From Bromus sterilis (taxonomy: Eukaryota; Streptophyta; Magnoliopsida; Poales; Poaceae): a DNA stretch of 64,000 bases. A program made the translations under genes and the position numbers. The first letter of the stretch is position 1, and every line of letters starts with the position of its first letter. The stretch lies in the NCBI GenBank assembly GCA_950022295.1, contig OX465597.1, positions 184,945,016 to 185,009,015 on the forward strand, written 5' to 3'. This document shows positions 1-12,630 of the stretch, piece after piece. The notes under the pieces were generated by a model that saw nothing but the letters and a program-made list of their open reading frames with translations, did not search any database and was not told the origin of the DNA.

Positions 1-1790
1 TTGATGATTGTTCTGGTAATAGTGTATCCGAGACGGAGGTCACTCCTGAAGCAGAATATCGATAACCCGTGTATCGTCAGCAAGGCAAGCAAACCCCATT
101 GATCATGTCTATAAAAACCTAGTTCCCTCTCATTATCGCTTATGCATGTTTAGGAGCTCACCATGATACGTTCTCCCGCTAGTTGAACCCATTCCTTTGC
201 ATGACCTATCATTTCTGCCACAGTATTAAGCTAACCTCAACCTAACAGATCTAGGAATTGCTTCCGATCATCATGTGACCATTCATCCATGTTATGCTTA
301 TGCTATGCTTAGAGTTGTGGAAGCATTGTTCCATCTTGGGTGATGAATTGATGATGGTAGTAATCATGTTCATGTTACTTGTGATGAAAAGGTTGTGGTG
401 AACTTGACTAAACAAGGTGAACGATGAGAGACTGTGTAGGAGTACACAGTGCGATGTCTCGTTGAACACTGCCCTAGGCCCCGAGTTCTTGTGTTGGGAT
501 CCAAGACAAAGAGTACTACCACATGTTTGGCCAACGGATCCCCGCTCAGCCTACTAACTCGCCCAGTTCAAATCCAGGAGTCACTAGTTCGGGTTTTCCA
601 TTTGGCATATGCATAGAAAAAGTATGAATGAAAGTTTGCATCATTTAGATATGTGGGTGGACCTTTGAGACAGTAAAACCATCTGCTAAGGTGGCGTCTC
701 AGTCGCCTGCATCGTCTGAGTTTGTATCGTTGACCCGGCCGAACTCTAATCCGTCCTGGATTAGAATTGGCTGTGAGGTAAAATTTGTGGAAATTATCCT
801 CGCCGACACCCTCTTGAAGGGTGACGAGATCCCGGCGGTAACTGATGGTTTCATGTGTGTAGCAGTACACCCCTGCAGGGTTAATAAACTATTCGAATAG
901 CCATGTCCGCGGTTATGGACTACTTGGAAAGCTGTGCTCGATTATTAGACAACTTCAATGGATACTTATAAAACTTGCCAAGATAAGTGTGAGTGCTATG
1001 GCGTTCTTTCTCGTGGGAAGTCGAGGAAGGATCCATAGTGGTGTAATTGTTTGAGAGACTTGGTAGTGGACTCGTGTACGCTTCTTACCTCAAGTCTAGT
1101 ACTCGTAGTACAGGACTAGCCAAGTCAAAGCTGGCACTTCTGCATGTTGAAACCCCACCTCCCTTTACCTTGAAACTTTAGAATGAGTAGTGTAGTTCTG
1201 ATGTAAGTCTTGCTGAGTACGACTTTGTACTCACGTTTTCTTATTCTATGTTTTAGATGAGAACCCAGACCCCGATGGAGTCACATTCCTGAAGCTCGAC
1301 GTTGAATAAGTTAGTATAGTTCTAGACAGTAGTCTGGTTCCTCGTGGAAGGGCTTGTATGTTGAACAAGGCCTCTCTAAGCCATTTTTTAATCTTGTTTG
1401 TACTCAGACCTAATTTGCTTCCGTTGTTTGATGTAATGATGGATCATAGTCATATGATCTTTGTGTACTCTATGTGTAAGTCAATAAAGATATACTTTGT
1501 AGAGTTCATGCAATGTGTACCTGTTGTTTACACTAGACATGTATGCTGCGTGTATGATTATAACATGCATGTCTTAGTGTAGGTTTCGATACCTTAGTTG
1601 TGATCTTGCCAGCGGTCTTTCATACACCAAGTGGCCCTTAGATGTGCGCAACTTGGGGCATCGCGATGCGATTGCTCGTGACCTTGTCACGTGGCACACT
1701 TTTTTGTATGATTGAGCCTGCCCGAGACCCCGACTAAGTGATCGGGCTGGAGTCTGTTTATGTAAGTGTTATAATTCAATCGATAATAAC
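1..1790 (+). repeat. 3' portion of a large gypsy LTR (family A), left end outside window
   Basis: There is no convincing coding region here. Several stretches align by eye with the U3/R part of the chromovirus LTR at 7463-11946, for example the CCTGCAGGGTT block followed by GTCCGCGGTTATGGAC near 870-920, which recurs near 11120-11165. The first ~175 bases also align with 6440-6523, so this piece and 4312-6523 look like the right and left parts of one LTR family. The right border is inferred: Athila integrase codons run down to about 1780, and the sequence on the other side ends in a plausible ...AATAACA terminus. It may be a solo LTR or the 3' LTR of an element lying to the left. Orientation is inferred from the alignment with 7463-11946. 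Confidence 0.5.
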
Positions 1791-4311
1791 AGCCCAGAAA
1801 GCCTTGTGCTCTAATTCTAAAGGTAGATGGCAAGATTGTCCATAAATCATCTTATAATGAGACAAGCCCATGGGGGTTTTGTAAGCATTTCTATACGCCC
1901 ACAAAGCATCTCTAACTTTTTGGACGAGTCCTTCCTAGAATTATGCATTGTCTTTTGTAAGATCAACTTGATCTCTCTATTTGTGAGATCAACTTGCCCA
2001 CTTGTTTGAGGGTGGTAAGGTGAAGAAATTCTATGATTGACATCATACTTAGCTAAAGTTTTTCTGAAAGCACCATGTGTAAAATGTGATCCCCCGTCAG
2101 TCATGAGGTATCTGGGTACAACAAACCTAGGGAATATTACATCTGTAATTATTTTCAAAGATGTCTTATGATCAACACTTTCAGTGGGGATTGCTTCTAC
2201 CCACTTGGTTACATAATCAACAGCTACTAAAATGTGAGTGTACTTGTGTGAAGGAAGAAAAGGACCCATAAAATCAAAACCCCAGCAATCAAAAGGCTCA
2301 ATGACTAGAGAATAATTCATAAGCATCTCATTTCTCCTACTAATGTTACCAACTCTCTAACACTTATCACAAGATAAAACATAATTTCTAGCATCTTTAA
2401 AGAGAGTAGGCCAATAAAAACCTGGTGAAGAACCTTGTGCGCGGTCATTTCACTTGCATGATGTCCTCCGTAAGGGATGTCATGACATTGTCTCAACATA
2501 TCCTTCTGCTTGTACTCTATTATGCATCTTCTCACGATTCCATCTGCACCTTCTCTAAAAAGATGTGGGTCATCCCAAAATTAATGCCTCAAGTCATAGA
2601 AGAATTTCTTCCTCTGCTGAAATGTTAAACCTGGAGGCAAAAACTTTGCAAAAATAAATTTAGCATAATCTGCAAACCATGGATCGGAAGTAGATTGTAC
2701 CTTGAAAACAGCTAACTGATCATCACGAAAGATATTGTTGACCAGAATAGGATCATGTGGTATGTTCTCCATCCTGGAGAGGTTGTCCTCCACAGGATTG
2801 TCTGGTGCCTTCCTATCAACAATCTACAAGTCAAATCCTTGAAGAAGAAGAACCCATCTGATAAGCCTTGGTTTGGCATACTTCTTCTCCATAAGATACT
2901 TAATGGCATCATGGTCAATATGAATAATAACTTTTGAATCAACAATATAAGGTCAAAAATTATCACAAGCAAATACTACTGCCAATTTTTTTCTTCTCGG
3001 TAGTAGCATAATTCTTTTCATCATTATCAAGGGTTTTGCTAGCATAATGTATAACATTTAATATCTCATCAACCCTTTGTCCTAAAACAGCTCCAACAGC
3101 AAAATCACTAGCATCACACATAATTTCAATAGGCAAACTCCAATCAGCTGGATGGACTGTAGGAGCGGTTATTAAGGATTTCTTGAGAACTTCAAAGGCT
3201 TCCTTACAATCTTCACCAAAAACAAAAGGAATATGCTTCTAGAGAAGATTTTTTAGGGGTCTCGAAGTCTTAGAAAAGTCCTTAATAAATATCCTATGGA
3301 AACCAGCATGACCGAGGAAACTACGAATACCTTTGATATCATTCGGGTAAGGCATCCTCTCAATTTCTTCGATCTTCGCCTTGTCCACTTCGATTCCCCT
3401 CTCCGAAATCTTGTGTCCAAGAACAATTCCCTCGTTGACCATGAAGTGTCACTTCTCCCAATTGAGTACCAAATTCGTCTCCTCACATCTCTAAAAAACT
3501 TTATTAATATTGTGGAGACAACGGCTAAAGTAGGTTCCATAGACGCAGAAATCGTCCATGAAAACCTCCACAATTTCCTCACAGAAACCATGAAAGATAG
3601 CAGACATACACCTTTGAAAAGTAGCAGGAGCATTGCATAAACCAAAAGGCATACGTCTATAAGCATAAGTACCATAAGGACAAGTAAAAGTGGTCTTCTC
3701 TTGATCAGAAGTGTTGAGAGTAGCCAAAATACCCATCAAGATAACAGAAGTGAGAGTTTTTGTATAACCTTTCAAGCATTTGGTCGATGAAAGGCAGCGG
3801 GTAGTGGTCCTTCTTGGTTGCCTTGTTCAACTTCCTGTAATCAATACACATTCTATATCCAATAACAATTCTTTCAGGTATTAGTTCATTCTTATCATTA
3901 GGAACCACAGTCATACCTCCTTTCTTAGGAACACAATGTACTGGACTTACCCACCTACTGTCAGCTACGGGATAGATGATACCTACGGCTAGAAGCTTGA
4001 TAACTTCTGTCCAAGCCACCTCTTTCACCTTTGGGTTGAGCCGTCATTGATGATCAACAACCGGTTTAGCATTAGGCTCGAGATAGATAGTATGCTGACA
4101 GATAGAGGGACTAATTCCCTTAAGATCATCAAGGGTATAGCCAATAGCGCCTCGGTGTTTACGAAGGGTTTCCAATAATCGATCTTCTTCATATGTTGAA
4201 AGATTAGCATTGATAATAACATGATATACTTTATTTTCATCTAAATAAGCATACTTGAGCGTATCGGGAAGAGGTTTTAGATCAACCATCGGATCTTCTT
4301 TTGGTTGTGAT
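1780..4311 (-). pseudogene. Athila-type gypsy pol remnant (RT, RNase H, integrase), broken
   Basis: Minus-strand pieces of one pol gene follow each other in order from high to low coordinates. The segment before RT is at 4044-4289. The RT fingers are at 3705-4028, with the PVADSRWVSPVHCVPKKGG block. The RT palm is at 3491-3775, with FMDD as the catalytic motif. The RT thumb is at 3239-3442, the integrase N-terminus near 2317-2535 and the integrase core at 1847-2326. The reading frame shifts several times and RNase H (about 2900-3240) is badly decayed. Within the integrase the D..D-35 spacing is kept but the expected final Glu is Asp. The LPLELEHKAFWA block near 1780-1830 marks the end of recognisable pol. 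The wording of these blocks is typical of the Athila lineage, which includes the Sabrina and WHAM families of Triticeae. Nothing here can be functional. Confidence 0.88.
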
Positions 4312-6523
4312 TGTCAGAACCCTCTGTTAGGTAATGTGCTAGGGTTAGCCAGTACTCTTACATCATGTCAAAAGTTCAAAAGAAATCTTTGAAATCAAAA
4401 TCAAAAGCAAAATGGGAGAAGGAACCCCCCCAGATGAATTAATTCAAAAGGCCAGATAAAAATCTTCTCCAAAAATTCATGTTAGATTTTTGAAAAGTCT
4501 TATAAATGAGTGTGATCACATATCAAGTGATGTGGGACCCACCCCATGCTCATAGATTTTTCAAATATTCAAACAGTGCCTTGGATTTAATGAAAAACCC
4601 CTATTTGAGTTAAGATTCAAATTATTTGAATTTTAAAAATGTTGAAACTTTATAAGTGGCTAGTCTATATTGTTATGAAGCCATATAAATTTTTTCAGCA
4701 TTTAATAAAATGCCTAGCTATTTATTTAGCTAAGACAAAACAAATGTCAGAAAAGAAAACAGATAAGAAAAGAAAAAAAGGACTTACCTCATTTTCGGCC
4801 CAACTAGTTCCCCAGCCGACCCAGCCCACCTCCCGGGCTGTCGTCTTCCTCAGGCAGCCAGGCAGCTGCGTGCCCGGCATGCCATGGCCGCCACGCCACC
4901 TGCTTGCCTGGCGCCTCCCCGGCCTCCTTGGTGCTTCTGGACACGTCCTGGAGACGCCCACGTCCATTCCCCCCCTCCACGAGCTCCCTCCCCTTCTCCC
5001 TCGCCCGATTCGTCGACGCCCGAGAGGATCGCCGGAGCGCGACGCCGAGCACGCGCAGCCAACGACGACGAGGACCTTCACTGAGCTGTCCCCCGTGTTC
5101 CCCTTCAAGCTCTTCATCGATCTGCAGAAGAAGGCGAGCCCGGAGCCCTTCTAGTCACCGGAATCGAGCTCGAGCGGCCCCTGGACCCGCAAGGACTCAT
5201 CGTCGAATTCGTCGTCATCACGCCGCCGTTTGCCTCACCGTCTGCTCTGCTGAGTTCCTGGTGAGCGCGGGATCAAAACCCCTAACTTTACCCCCTCGAT
5301 TGCTTCCTCTAGCCATGGCCGCCATGAGAGCCGAAACTCCTCGCCGCCGGGATCCATGGCGACAACCAACCGTTACGCAGTCGAGCTCGCCGTGTTGTCC
5401 TTCGCGTTCCCCGTGCTCCACTACTTCAGACCAACCTAGCCCCGCTTCCATTCGCGCCTTGTAGCGAATTCCCGATCACAGTCGTAGCTCCGTCGCCGCA
5501 GAACTCGACGCCGGCGAGCGTACAGGGCACCCCAGCACTTGGAATTGGTCTCTTTCGACGCGCAACGGGAAGTGCTTCAAGCTGGAGGTCGCAGCGCTTC
5601 GAATGGTGCCCGGAATCAACCTCCCCGTGCAGCGCCGCCGCGGTTCTGGTCGCCGGCGTTTAGCCGCCGGTGGGTTAGTCTAACCCCCTCGCTAATCCAC
5701 CTCCTAACCCCACCCTGGGTCACTGACCAGTGGGCCCAGTGGCTTAATTAAGCCACTGGTTAAATTAACCAGCCGGGTTAATTAACCCAGTCACTGACAG
5801 AGTGACCCCACATGTCAGCCCCCCCCCCTGACGTCAGCCTGGCGCAATAAGTCGATTAAATGAATTTCCAGAAATCAAATTGAATTAAAGAATTTTAGAA
5901 AATTCCAGAAAATAGCTCAAACTTTGGAAATTCATAGAAAATTCATATTAACTCCAAATTGGACAAATAATATATGAAAAATGACCAGGAGAAAATAAGC
6001 TATACAAAAATGCAACTTTCAACTATGTTTGAGTTGATTTTAAAATGGGACCAGTAGCATATGTCATTTGAATTATTTGGAATTAATTCAAATTCAAATC
6101 AAATGCTTTTGCAACTTGGACCATGGAATTATGCTATATTTCAACCACACTTCAGAGGCATATCATACACATTTCCAAAAGGTTCAAAATGATCAAACAA
6201 TGTCACATGTAACTTGGTCAAGTTTGAATTCAAATTGGAGTTTGAATTTGCAATTCAATTTGCAATATACTCCATTTAAATGGAATTGCTTCACACATCA
6301 AAGCATATACATCAAGTTTCAACCTTCCATCATGTGATTGTGCATTGTATTTACTTTGCTACTTTGCTTGTTGTTTGTCGAGTAGAGGTGGAACCGGAGC
6401 AGGAGGCTGCCCCCTTCGCTGAAGACCCAGAACCCGAACCTCGTCATCAAGGCAAGCAAACCCCCATTGATCATGTCGATAAAATCCCACTTCCCTCTCA
6501 TGTCTCGCTTATGCATTGTTTAG
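4312..6523 (+). repeat. 5' portion of a large gypsy LTR (family A), truncated on the right
   Basis: The stretch opens with TGTCAGAACCC at 4312, a typical plant LTR start, immediately after Athila pol codons. It has a GC-rich block at about 4800-5560 like that in the chromovirus LTR (7950-9260), flanked by AT-rich sequence. It ends abruptly near 6523 after a block (6440-6523) that also occurs at 85-175. Right of 6523 the Athila gag start appears, so the LTR is truncated there. Long frames across the GC-rich block have no domain and are not called as genes. Confidence 0.55.
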
Positions 6524-6700
6524 GATAGAGCAAGTAATCGCCTGGATGTCTGTCTCCTGCATAACGATTAGCCAAGACATAATCGTTATACCAGTTGCTA
6601 TTTTAAAAGGCACAATTTCAGTAGGTGGAGGAGCCTTCTCCACCACAACAGTAGTGGGATGGTTCCCCAAGAGCAAAGAACCCAGAGTAGAAAAATCCAT
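6524..6700 (-). pseudogene. Start of Athila-1 gag, truncated after ~59 codons
   Basis: A minus-strand ATG at 6698-6700 opens a frame beginning MDFSTLG. It lies about 90 bases downstream of the primer binding site on the same strand, where gag of an Athila element should begin. The frame is cut at 6524 by the junction with the inserted LTR piece. The rest of gag and the protease, normally several kilobases, are missing between here and the pol remnant that resumes at 4311. That implies a deletion as well as the insertion. Confidence 0.6.
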
Positions 6701-6788
6701 AACAATGAAAAGTAGTAACAGCAAAATAAAAACAACACGAGCAGTGTAAAGGTTTCCTTACCAAATTCTCTTACCAATAGCGCTACAC

Positions 6789-6806
6789 TCCCCGGAAACA
6801 GCGCCA
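6789..6806 (-). other. Primer binding site of Athila-1 (tRNA-Asp type)
   Basis: On the minus strand this reads TGGCGCTGTTTCCGGGGA. It resembles the tRNA-Asp complementary primer site usual in Athila elements (TGGCGCCGTTGCCGGGGA), with two differences. It begins 12 bases inside the LTR edge at 6818. Confidence 0.8.
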
Positions 6807-6817
6807 AAAAATGGTCT

Positions 6818-7462
6818 TGATGACCCAAAAGTGTAGGTTGTCTATCGTAGCCGTTTCGATAAGTAAGAGTGTCGAACCCAATGAGGAGCAGAAGGTAATG
6901 ACAAGTGATCTTGGACAAGGAATAACTGCAAGCACTGGAAGGTAACTTTTTATGAGTTTTCTGGTTTAAACAGCAAGAAAATAAAAGAAATTAAAGTAAA
7001 TGGTGTTGAGGTGCAGCAAGTGGCCCAATCCTTTTGAACACAAAGGATAAGCCGAAGGATTAAACTTATAAAGACTAAAGTGTTCCTAAGGACACACGGG
7101 AGAGGTAGTCAAGTTACTTTCGCCATATTCCGTCTAGTACTATGTTTTGTGTTGATAAGTGTTGTGTGGGTGGACCTATGCTAGCACACTTCCTAGACTA
7201 AGGCAATTGCACTCTTATGACTAAACGCCTTGGAACCATCCAAAAATCCAAGAGTGAAATTAAGGCAAAGCCTAACCATAGCAATAAACTTTAGGATCCA
7301 ACACTCCCTTGTGAAAAAGTATGCGAACTGGGGTTCAGGTTTCTGTCACTCCGGCAACCCACCATAAGCATCCTTTATACACAATGTATTCCCCTAGGTC
7401 CTTAAAAAGGTGAAGTGTTATGTAGTCGACGTTCACATAACACCACTAGAAGAATAACAACA
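6818..7462 (-). repeat. Athila-1 5' LTR, U5-side part (interrupted)
   Basis: On the plus strand the LTR edge reads TGATGACCC at 6818, directly outside the primer site. The LTR continues to 7462, where the chromovirus has inserted, and resumes at 21488. The two parts sum to about 1.49 kb, close to the 1497-bp LTR of the other Athila-type element at 37097-38593. No gene is present. Confidence 0.8.
7458..7462. repeat. Target-site duplication CAACA (left copy)
   Basis: CAACA here matches CAACA at 21483-21487, directly outside the right LTR. This fixes both ends of the chromovirus insertion. Confidence 0.95.
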
Positions 7463-10400
7463 TGTAACAGCCCATGTGCAATAAATAGAAAACACCATGA
7501 GATTGTACTTTGTTGACTTTGTAACTTGGCATGATGCTAAAGATTGTAATTTCATGTGGTGATTTAAATTTGCATTGGGATTGGAGCCCATCTGGTTTGG
7601 TTGAGTTTGCTTCCAAAGTGGTTCAAGAAGGGTGTTTGAAGATTTTTCATTGTTGCATGCATGCTCTCCTCGACCCCAAACTTGGCCTAGCCATTTCCTT
7701 TGCAATGACAAGGGTTTTTAAAACCTCAAATCATTTTTGCCATCATCAAAATATGGGCTCTAGTTCAAAGTGATTTGAATTCAAAATGAGCTCACAATTT
7801 TTTTGTTGCCAAAAATGCCCAAACCATTTTTGGAAATTGAGGAATAATGCAAGGTTAATTATACATATTTTTATGTATTTTTCCTACTTGTATTTAATCC
7901 AAAAAAAACCGGAGTCCTTTTCTGTTTTATTAAATGGAAAAGGGGTCCAGAGAGGGGGTTTTCTTTTTTTTCCTTTCTTTTCCTCCAGCCCAGCCCACCT
8001 GGGCCCGTTTCCCCTCAGCCTGGCCCGCAGCGAAGGGGTACGCCCCTTCTTCCTCCTCCTTTCCAGCGGGGCAGCCCCCTTTTCCCTCTTTCTCTCTCAC
8101 AGCGCTGCCACGGCGACGGCATGGAGCCCCATGGCCAGGCAGTGCGCCCCCCCTCCTTTTAAGCGCGCCGAGGCCCCCACGGAAACCCTAGGAGCCCATT
8201 CCCCCCTCCAATTTCTCTCCGCCGCCACCTCTGTTGTTCTTGGAGTCCTCCCCTGTTCCACCATGCCCTATGGTGGGGAGCCTGAATTCGCCGTCGTTCA
8301 CCCTCGTCTTCGAGCTTGTGTCTGCATCCTGCGACCACCGTATTGATCCGCGTCGTCTCCCCCTCGCAGGTTCGAGTTAGGTGGAGCTGGGCGCCCCCTC
8401 GACGATGACCTCCGCCTCGGCCGTCTTCGTCTCCGACCACGGCCTCGTCTCCGTCCACCTCTCCGGCGCATTCCCATCGTCACCGAGCCCCTCTAGGTGA
8501 GCTTCACCGTCCCTCGTGGCCCGCGCGTAGGTCCCGAGTAGTAGCCGCGTAGTTCCTCGTGCCCGGGCCGTGTGTCGCCATTGCCGTCGTGCAGCCGTAG
8601 CCGCCGTGCCCTGGGCGTGTCGGGAGTAGTTGTGGGCGTGCCCTGGGGGTGTCCAGAGCGCGCCAACGGCAAGCAAGCAGCCTTTTTGGTGTCGTGCGTA
8701 GGGCGCCGGCCCGGTCTGAACTTCTTCAGACAGCTGCGCCGCCGTGTCTTCGGATGAACCTAGCGTCGCCAACTTAGCTGCTCCGGCGAGGGTCCTGTGG
8801 AGGAAGTTGGAGGTGGAGGTGCACTCTACAAGCCGAGATTTTCCGTTTGGCTTCTGTCGCGCTAGTTTCGTAGATAGCCTCGTCGTGGTTTGCTGTCCCG
8901 CGCGGCCTGGGTCGTCAGGTTCAGAAGCCGTCGAGCCGCACCGTTTTCAGTTGGAGATAGCGTCGCCGTCGTTCGTTCTCCGGCCAGATCCAGGCAGGTG
9001 TGGGTGCATGGATGTGCCAGCAAGGGTTTCCCGGTGGCCGTTGTCACATCGCTGCCGTATAGCGCTCGCTAGCCTCGTCGGCGTTCGTCGACGCGTCGCC
9101 TGTCAGGCAAGGCGAGGCCTTTTCTTCAGAGTTTGTGTAGGAGGGGGCACATACCTTACCTTGCTGTGTTGTTGTCCTTCTTCCAGACTCGAACAGCAGC
9201 GCAGTGGCAAGGGGTGCAGTGAAGTTGAGAACGGCCTGGGTTCGAACCCCAGCCGGCGCGAAGCCCCCATTTTTGTTTCCTTTTTCCAAGAGGCTAACGA
9301 CCGGGCCCCTCACGTCAGTGGGGTATTGCCCGAGTGGGCAGTGGGCTGAGCCCACTGTTTATTTCTGGAGTCGGCCGATTTCGCCGGAGACCAGCGCAAG
9401 TTGGCTGAGTCCTTTTTTTCCCTTCCCTTTTCTTTTCTTTGTCGTTTTTTCTTTTCTGTTTAAAAATTCCAAATTGGTTTGAATTCAAATTCAATCTGAG
9501 TTTGGGATTTTGAGCAGTTCCACCCCAAACATATCTTGCCATATATGATTTTGGGGTAGAATTGTCCACTGATCTCAATGGTGAGGTCCAATTTGCAGTT
9601 TGCCCCCTCTATTTTTGGAGTGATGGTAAATTTGCATCTTAGCCCCCACATTTCTTTTGAATTTGCAATCTTTTTTGCAAATTCGAAGTGGGGCATATCT
9701 TATATCATTTTGGGGTAGAAAAATCTACGGGTCAGCATGATCACCTTTGTTTTTATGTTTGAGCAACATAAAATTGTGAACAATGTGGAAGGAAGTTGCA
9801 CCCACATGTGACCATGCCATGATTGACTTTTCCCCTTGCCACTCTTTGATCTTGTGGGTCCCATAAGGTGGTACACCCATGCATCTTTTCCACACCTCCT
9901 GTGACCATCCTTGTGTCAATTTTACCGGCACTACTCCGTCTCTGGAATCGATGATTACTTTTCACGTTTTTTTTGTTCCTGTTATATGCATTTTTGATCA
10001 TGCCATGTTGACATGTTACTTACACCAAAAATAAGGCTAAGACCGAAGCCATTTTTTTACGTAAATAATTTGCATATGAAGTTGCTGACGTGTCGTCACC
10101 ACCTTCATTTAAATCTGACTAGATAGGGTCACATCATGTCAATTAAACTTGATCATACCATCCTTGCCTGTGCATTGTACCCGTTACTTACTTGTGTGCC
10201 TTTTTCCTTGCCGGTACCTTACGTTAGCACCTGTGACCGCCAAGGAGTCTTACGTGCAGATTTCCGACACCGAGCCCGAGGACCCTGCTGCGTCTGCTTC
10301 GACGACCGATTACCCAGGCAAGGGGAAGATTCATACCATTACTTGATACCTTTCTGCCTACCTGCCTAGCTGTAGCCTAGAACGTTTGTTTGATCCTATC

Positions 10401-11946
10401 CACTTTGAACATGCCACCTTCAAAAACCAAACAGCCATGATCCCCACATCCCAGCAAAACATTGTATTGCTAAGTTACCGCTGCTCAGCCATTGCTTAGT
10501 ACGAGTAGGAAAACTTGCTGCTTACCCTATGTTATGGTTTGGGATATCATGTTATTTAAAGAAGTTGGTTGATATTTATTATTATTATGATGTTAATTAC
10601 ACTCGACGAATGATGGGAGACCAGGTTGTTCCCGCCAGGTGTTTTGTTCCATTTGAGTCACCTAGGTCCCGAGTTCCGGGTATTGTGTTTCTTGACGAGC
10701 GTTCCTAATCGTTTGTGGGATTCTATGGGGTCCCCTTATCTTACCTACCTAGGTTCATACAATTCTAGTGGTGGCCCGAGCTGATTTACTATCTGCAAAC
10801 GTGTGTGTGCTTGGTTGGTACCCCAGCAGTTTTTGAAACAAACCGGGCCAGCGAGGACATGGTTCCTTTGTTGGCCCACTTGATCAGCTAGGACCCGGTC
10901 TCATGTGAGAATTACCGGCAATCCGACATGCGTCATACGGTAGAGTCCGACCCGGCAGCGTGTCTTGTTCTTGGGTTGGGTGTCGACTCCCCGGGGGCCA
11001 CCCGGAATTGTGCGTTGTTAGTTAGAGGGACTCTGACGTTCTGGAGTTTCATGCGTTCACCTAGCCAAGTGGAAACCGGGCGTACATGCGAAGCCTATGA
11101 TGGGCAGTTGGTACACCCCTGCAGGGTTCAATCTTTTCGAAAAGTTGTGTCCGCGGTTATGGACGACTTGAGACCTACTCCTTGTTCATAGAATAACATC
11201 AATTTGAATCTTAATTAAAACTAGCCTACCGTGTGAGTGCCTTGGTTGCTTTTCTACGTCCAGGGGGGCCGAGAGAAGATCCAGGTTGTGTTATGTTTGA
11301 CGTAAGTAGGTGGATAGCAGTCCTATGACGCGATGTCACGTGTAATTCTTGGATCTTACCTTTACTCTAATAGAAAGATAGCCAACATATATGCTAGTGC
11401 GGCTGCAACCTTACCTTTACTTGTCTTACCGTAGGAAGTCTGTTATCCTGTAATGACTCACCCCTGTTTTCCTTTTGTGCTTTTACTGTTTTGCCATATC
11501 GGCCGCTGCAGTGGATTATTACCTCGACCCGAGCACTGGACGATACTTCATGGAGGTTCCCCGGGAGGATGACGATGAGGTCGACCTCGTTCAGTAGATC
11601 CTACAGTTGGGCTTCGACGATCCGTGGGTGGACTCCTTATGTGCATCCCTCTCTAGGGAAATTTGGATTTTGACCGTACTCGGTCGTGTTTGTCTTCCGC
11701 TTGTTGCATGATATTCTGTTGGGTCCATGGACCTCTGAGATGATGTAATAATTCCAGTGGCGATGTATGCCCTGGACTCTATTTATTTATGTCTTAGTTA
11801 AAGTTCTTTGTTCTTATACTTGTTGTTGAGAATCCGGCAGCGACACGAGTGCGAGTGTCGTGAGTCGGTGGCTCTTTATGCGCTACTAACTTGAGAGGGA
11901 CACGAAAGCGACTAACTCGAGTTAGCACCGCATCGGGGGCCTTACA
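7463..11946 (+). repeat. 5' LTR of the chromovirus (4484 bp)
   Basis: It starts TGTAACAGCCC and ends GGGGGCCTTACA just before the primer site. The 3' LTR repeats it nearly base for base. It contains a GC-rich zone (about 7950-9260) between AT-rich arms. Frames longer than 60 codons in the GC-rich zone occur in several phases, do not keep the same length in the 3' LTR, and are not called as genes. Confidence 0.95.
9205..9252 (+). promoter_or_regulatory. tRNA T-arm-like hairpin with Pol III B-box motif inside the 5' LTR
   Basis: GGTTCGAACCC at 9239-9249 matches the Pol III B-box consensus. It sits in a perfect T-arm: stem CTGGG/CCCAG around the 7-base loop TTCGAAC at 9236-9252. TGGCAAGGGG about 30 bases upstream loosely resembles an A box. 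The T-arm is intact in the 3' LTR (18794-18810), but the A-box-like part is changed there. No D arm or anticodon arm can be folded, so this is not a tRNA gene. Promoter activity is a guess. Confidence 0.35.
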
Positions 11947-11949
11947 ACT

Positions 11950-11961
11950 TGGTATCAGAGC
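11950..11961 (+). other. Primer binding site of the chromovirus (tRNA-iMet)
   Basis: TGGTATCAGAGC begins three bases after the LTR end. It is the usual complement of the 3' end of initiator methionine tRNA used by many plant LTR retrotransposons. Confidence 0.95.
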
Positions 11962-12630
11962 AGGACTGACTATAGGACTCCTTACTGGCCGAAGTTGAGT
12001 CTAGAAACTATTTTGTAGTTACTAAGGAAAAATCGGAGAGTAGGAACTCTTTCTTTTTCTTCTTACCCCACCCTCCCACCCCTTTTCCGTGAGGAAGTGA
12101 AACATTGTTTTCTCTCTGCAACTTATCCCCTTTCAAAAACAAATCTAGGTTCTCGTTTACATGAGGCTCCGATTCCTCTATAATTTTTTGCTAGCGACGA
12201 GATGTGTTGGCGTCTTTGAGACCACTGAGCCGCCACTAGGGGTTGACTGCTCTACCTCGCTTACGGCGTACCCCAGGTGAAACGTCCATACAGGATTGAC
12301 GGGCATCCTATGGTAATATGGATGTGGTGTCTTTTCCCCTATGGACGACCGTGATGGCAGGCCGCTCAGGGCAGATGTCTCATTGTTCAGGTTTCCAACC
12401 ACTCGTATATATTGTTGTGTGCTCGCTAGCAGATTATTATCTTGGATTCGGATGATCTCGGTTTGGGGATTCCAGTAGCACCTAGCTTTCGACTTTCTGG
12501 GTTAACCTTGGTGGAATTTCAGCCTTCGGCTTTCTCATACCTCGTGAGGAAGTTTTGTTGTCAATATTGCTTTATCTTCTGGTTACGTCAATGTTTCAAT
12601 CATGTTCTCATAAGTGTTCCTGTATATACG
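11962..12630 (+). other. Untranslated leader of the chromovirus
   Basis: This stretch lies between the primer site and the first gag ATG. It has no frame of interest and is pyrimidine-rich near 12045-12130. Packaging signals are expected here from knowledge of the class, but none can be identified. Confidence 0.6.

Noticed and set aside
4639..5464. Overlapping plus- and minus-strand ORFs of 130-186 codons
   Set aside because: They lie in the GC-rich zone of an LTR, occur in several frames at once, and have low-complexity Pro/Arg/Ser composition with no domain.
9205..9252. A tRNA gene
   Set aside because: Only the T-arm folds. There is no acceptor stem, D arm or anticodon arm around it.
7786..9355. 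ORFs up to 201 codons in the chromovirus LTR, repeated at 17428-18913
   Set aside because: They are duplicated only because the LTR is. Frames and lengths differ between the two LTRs, which argues against coding.
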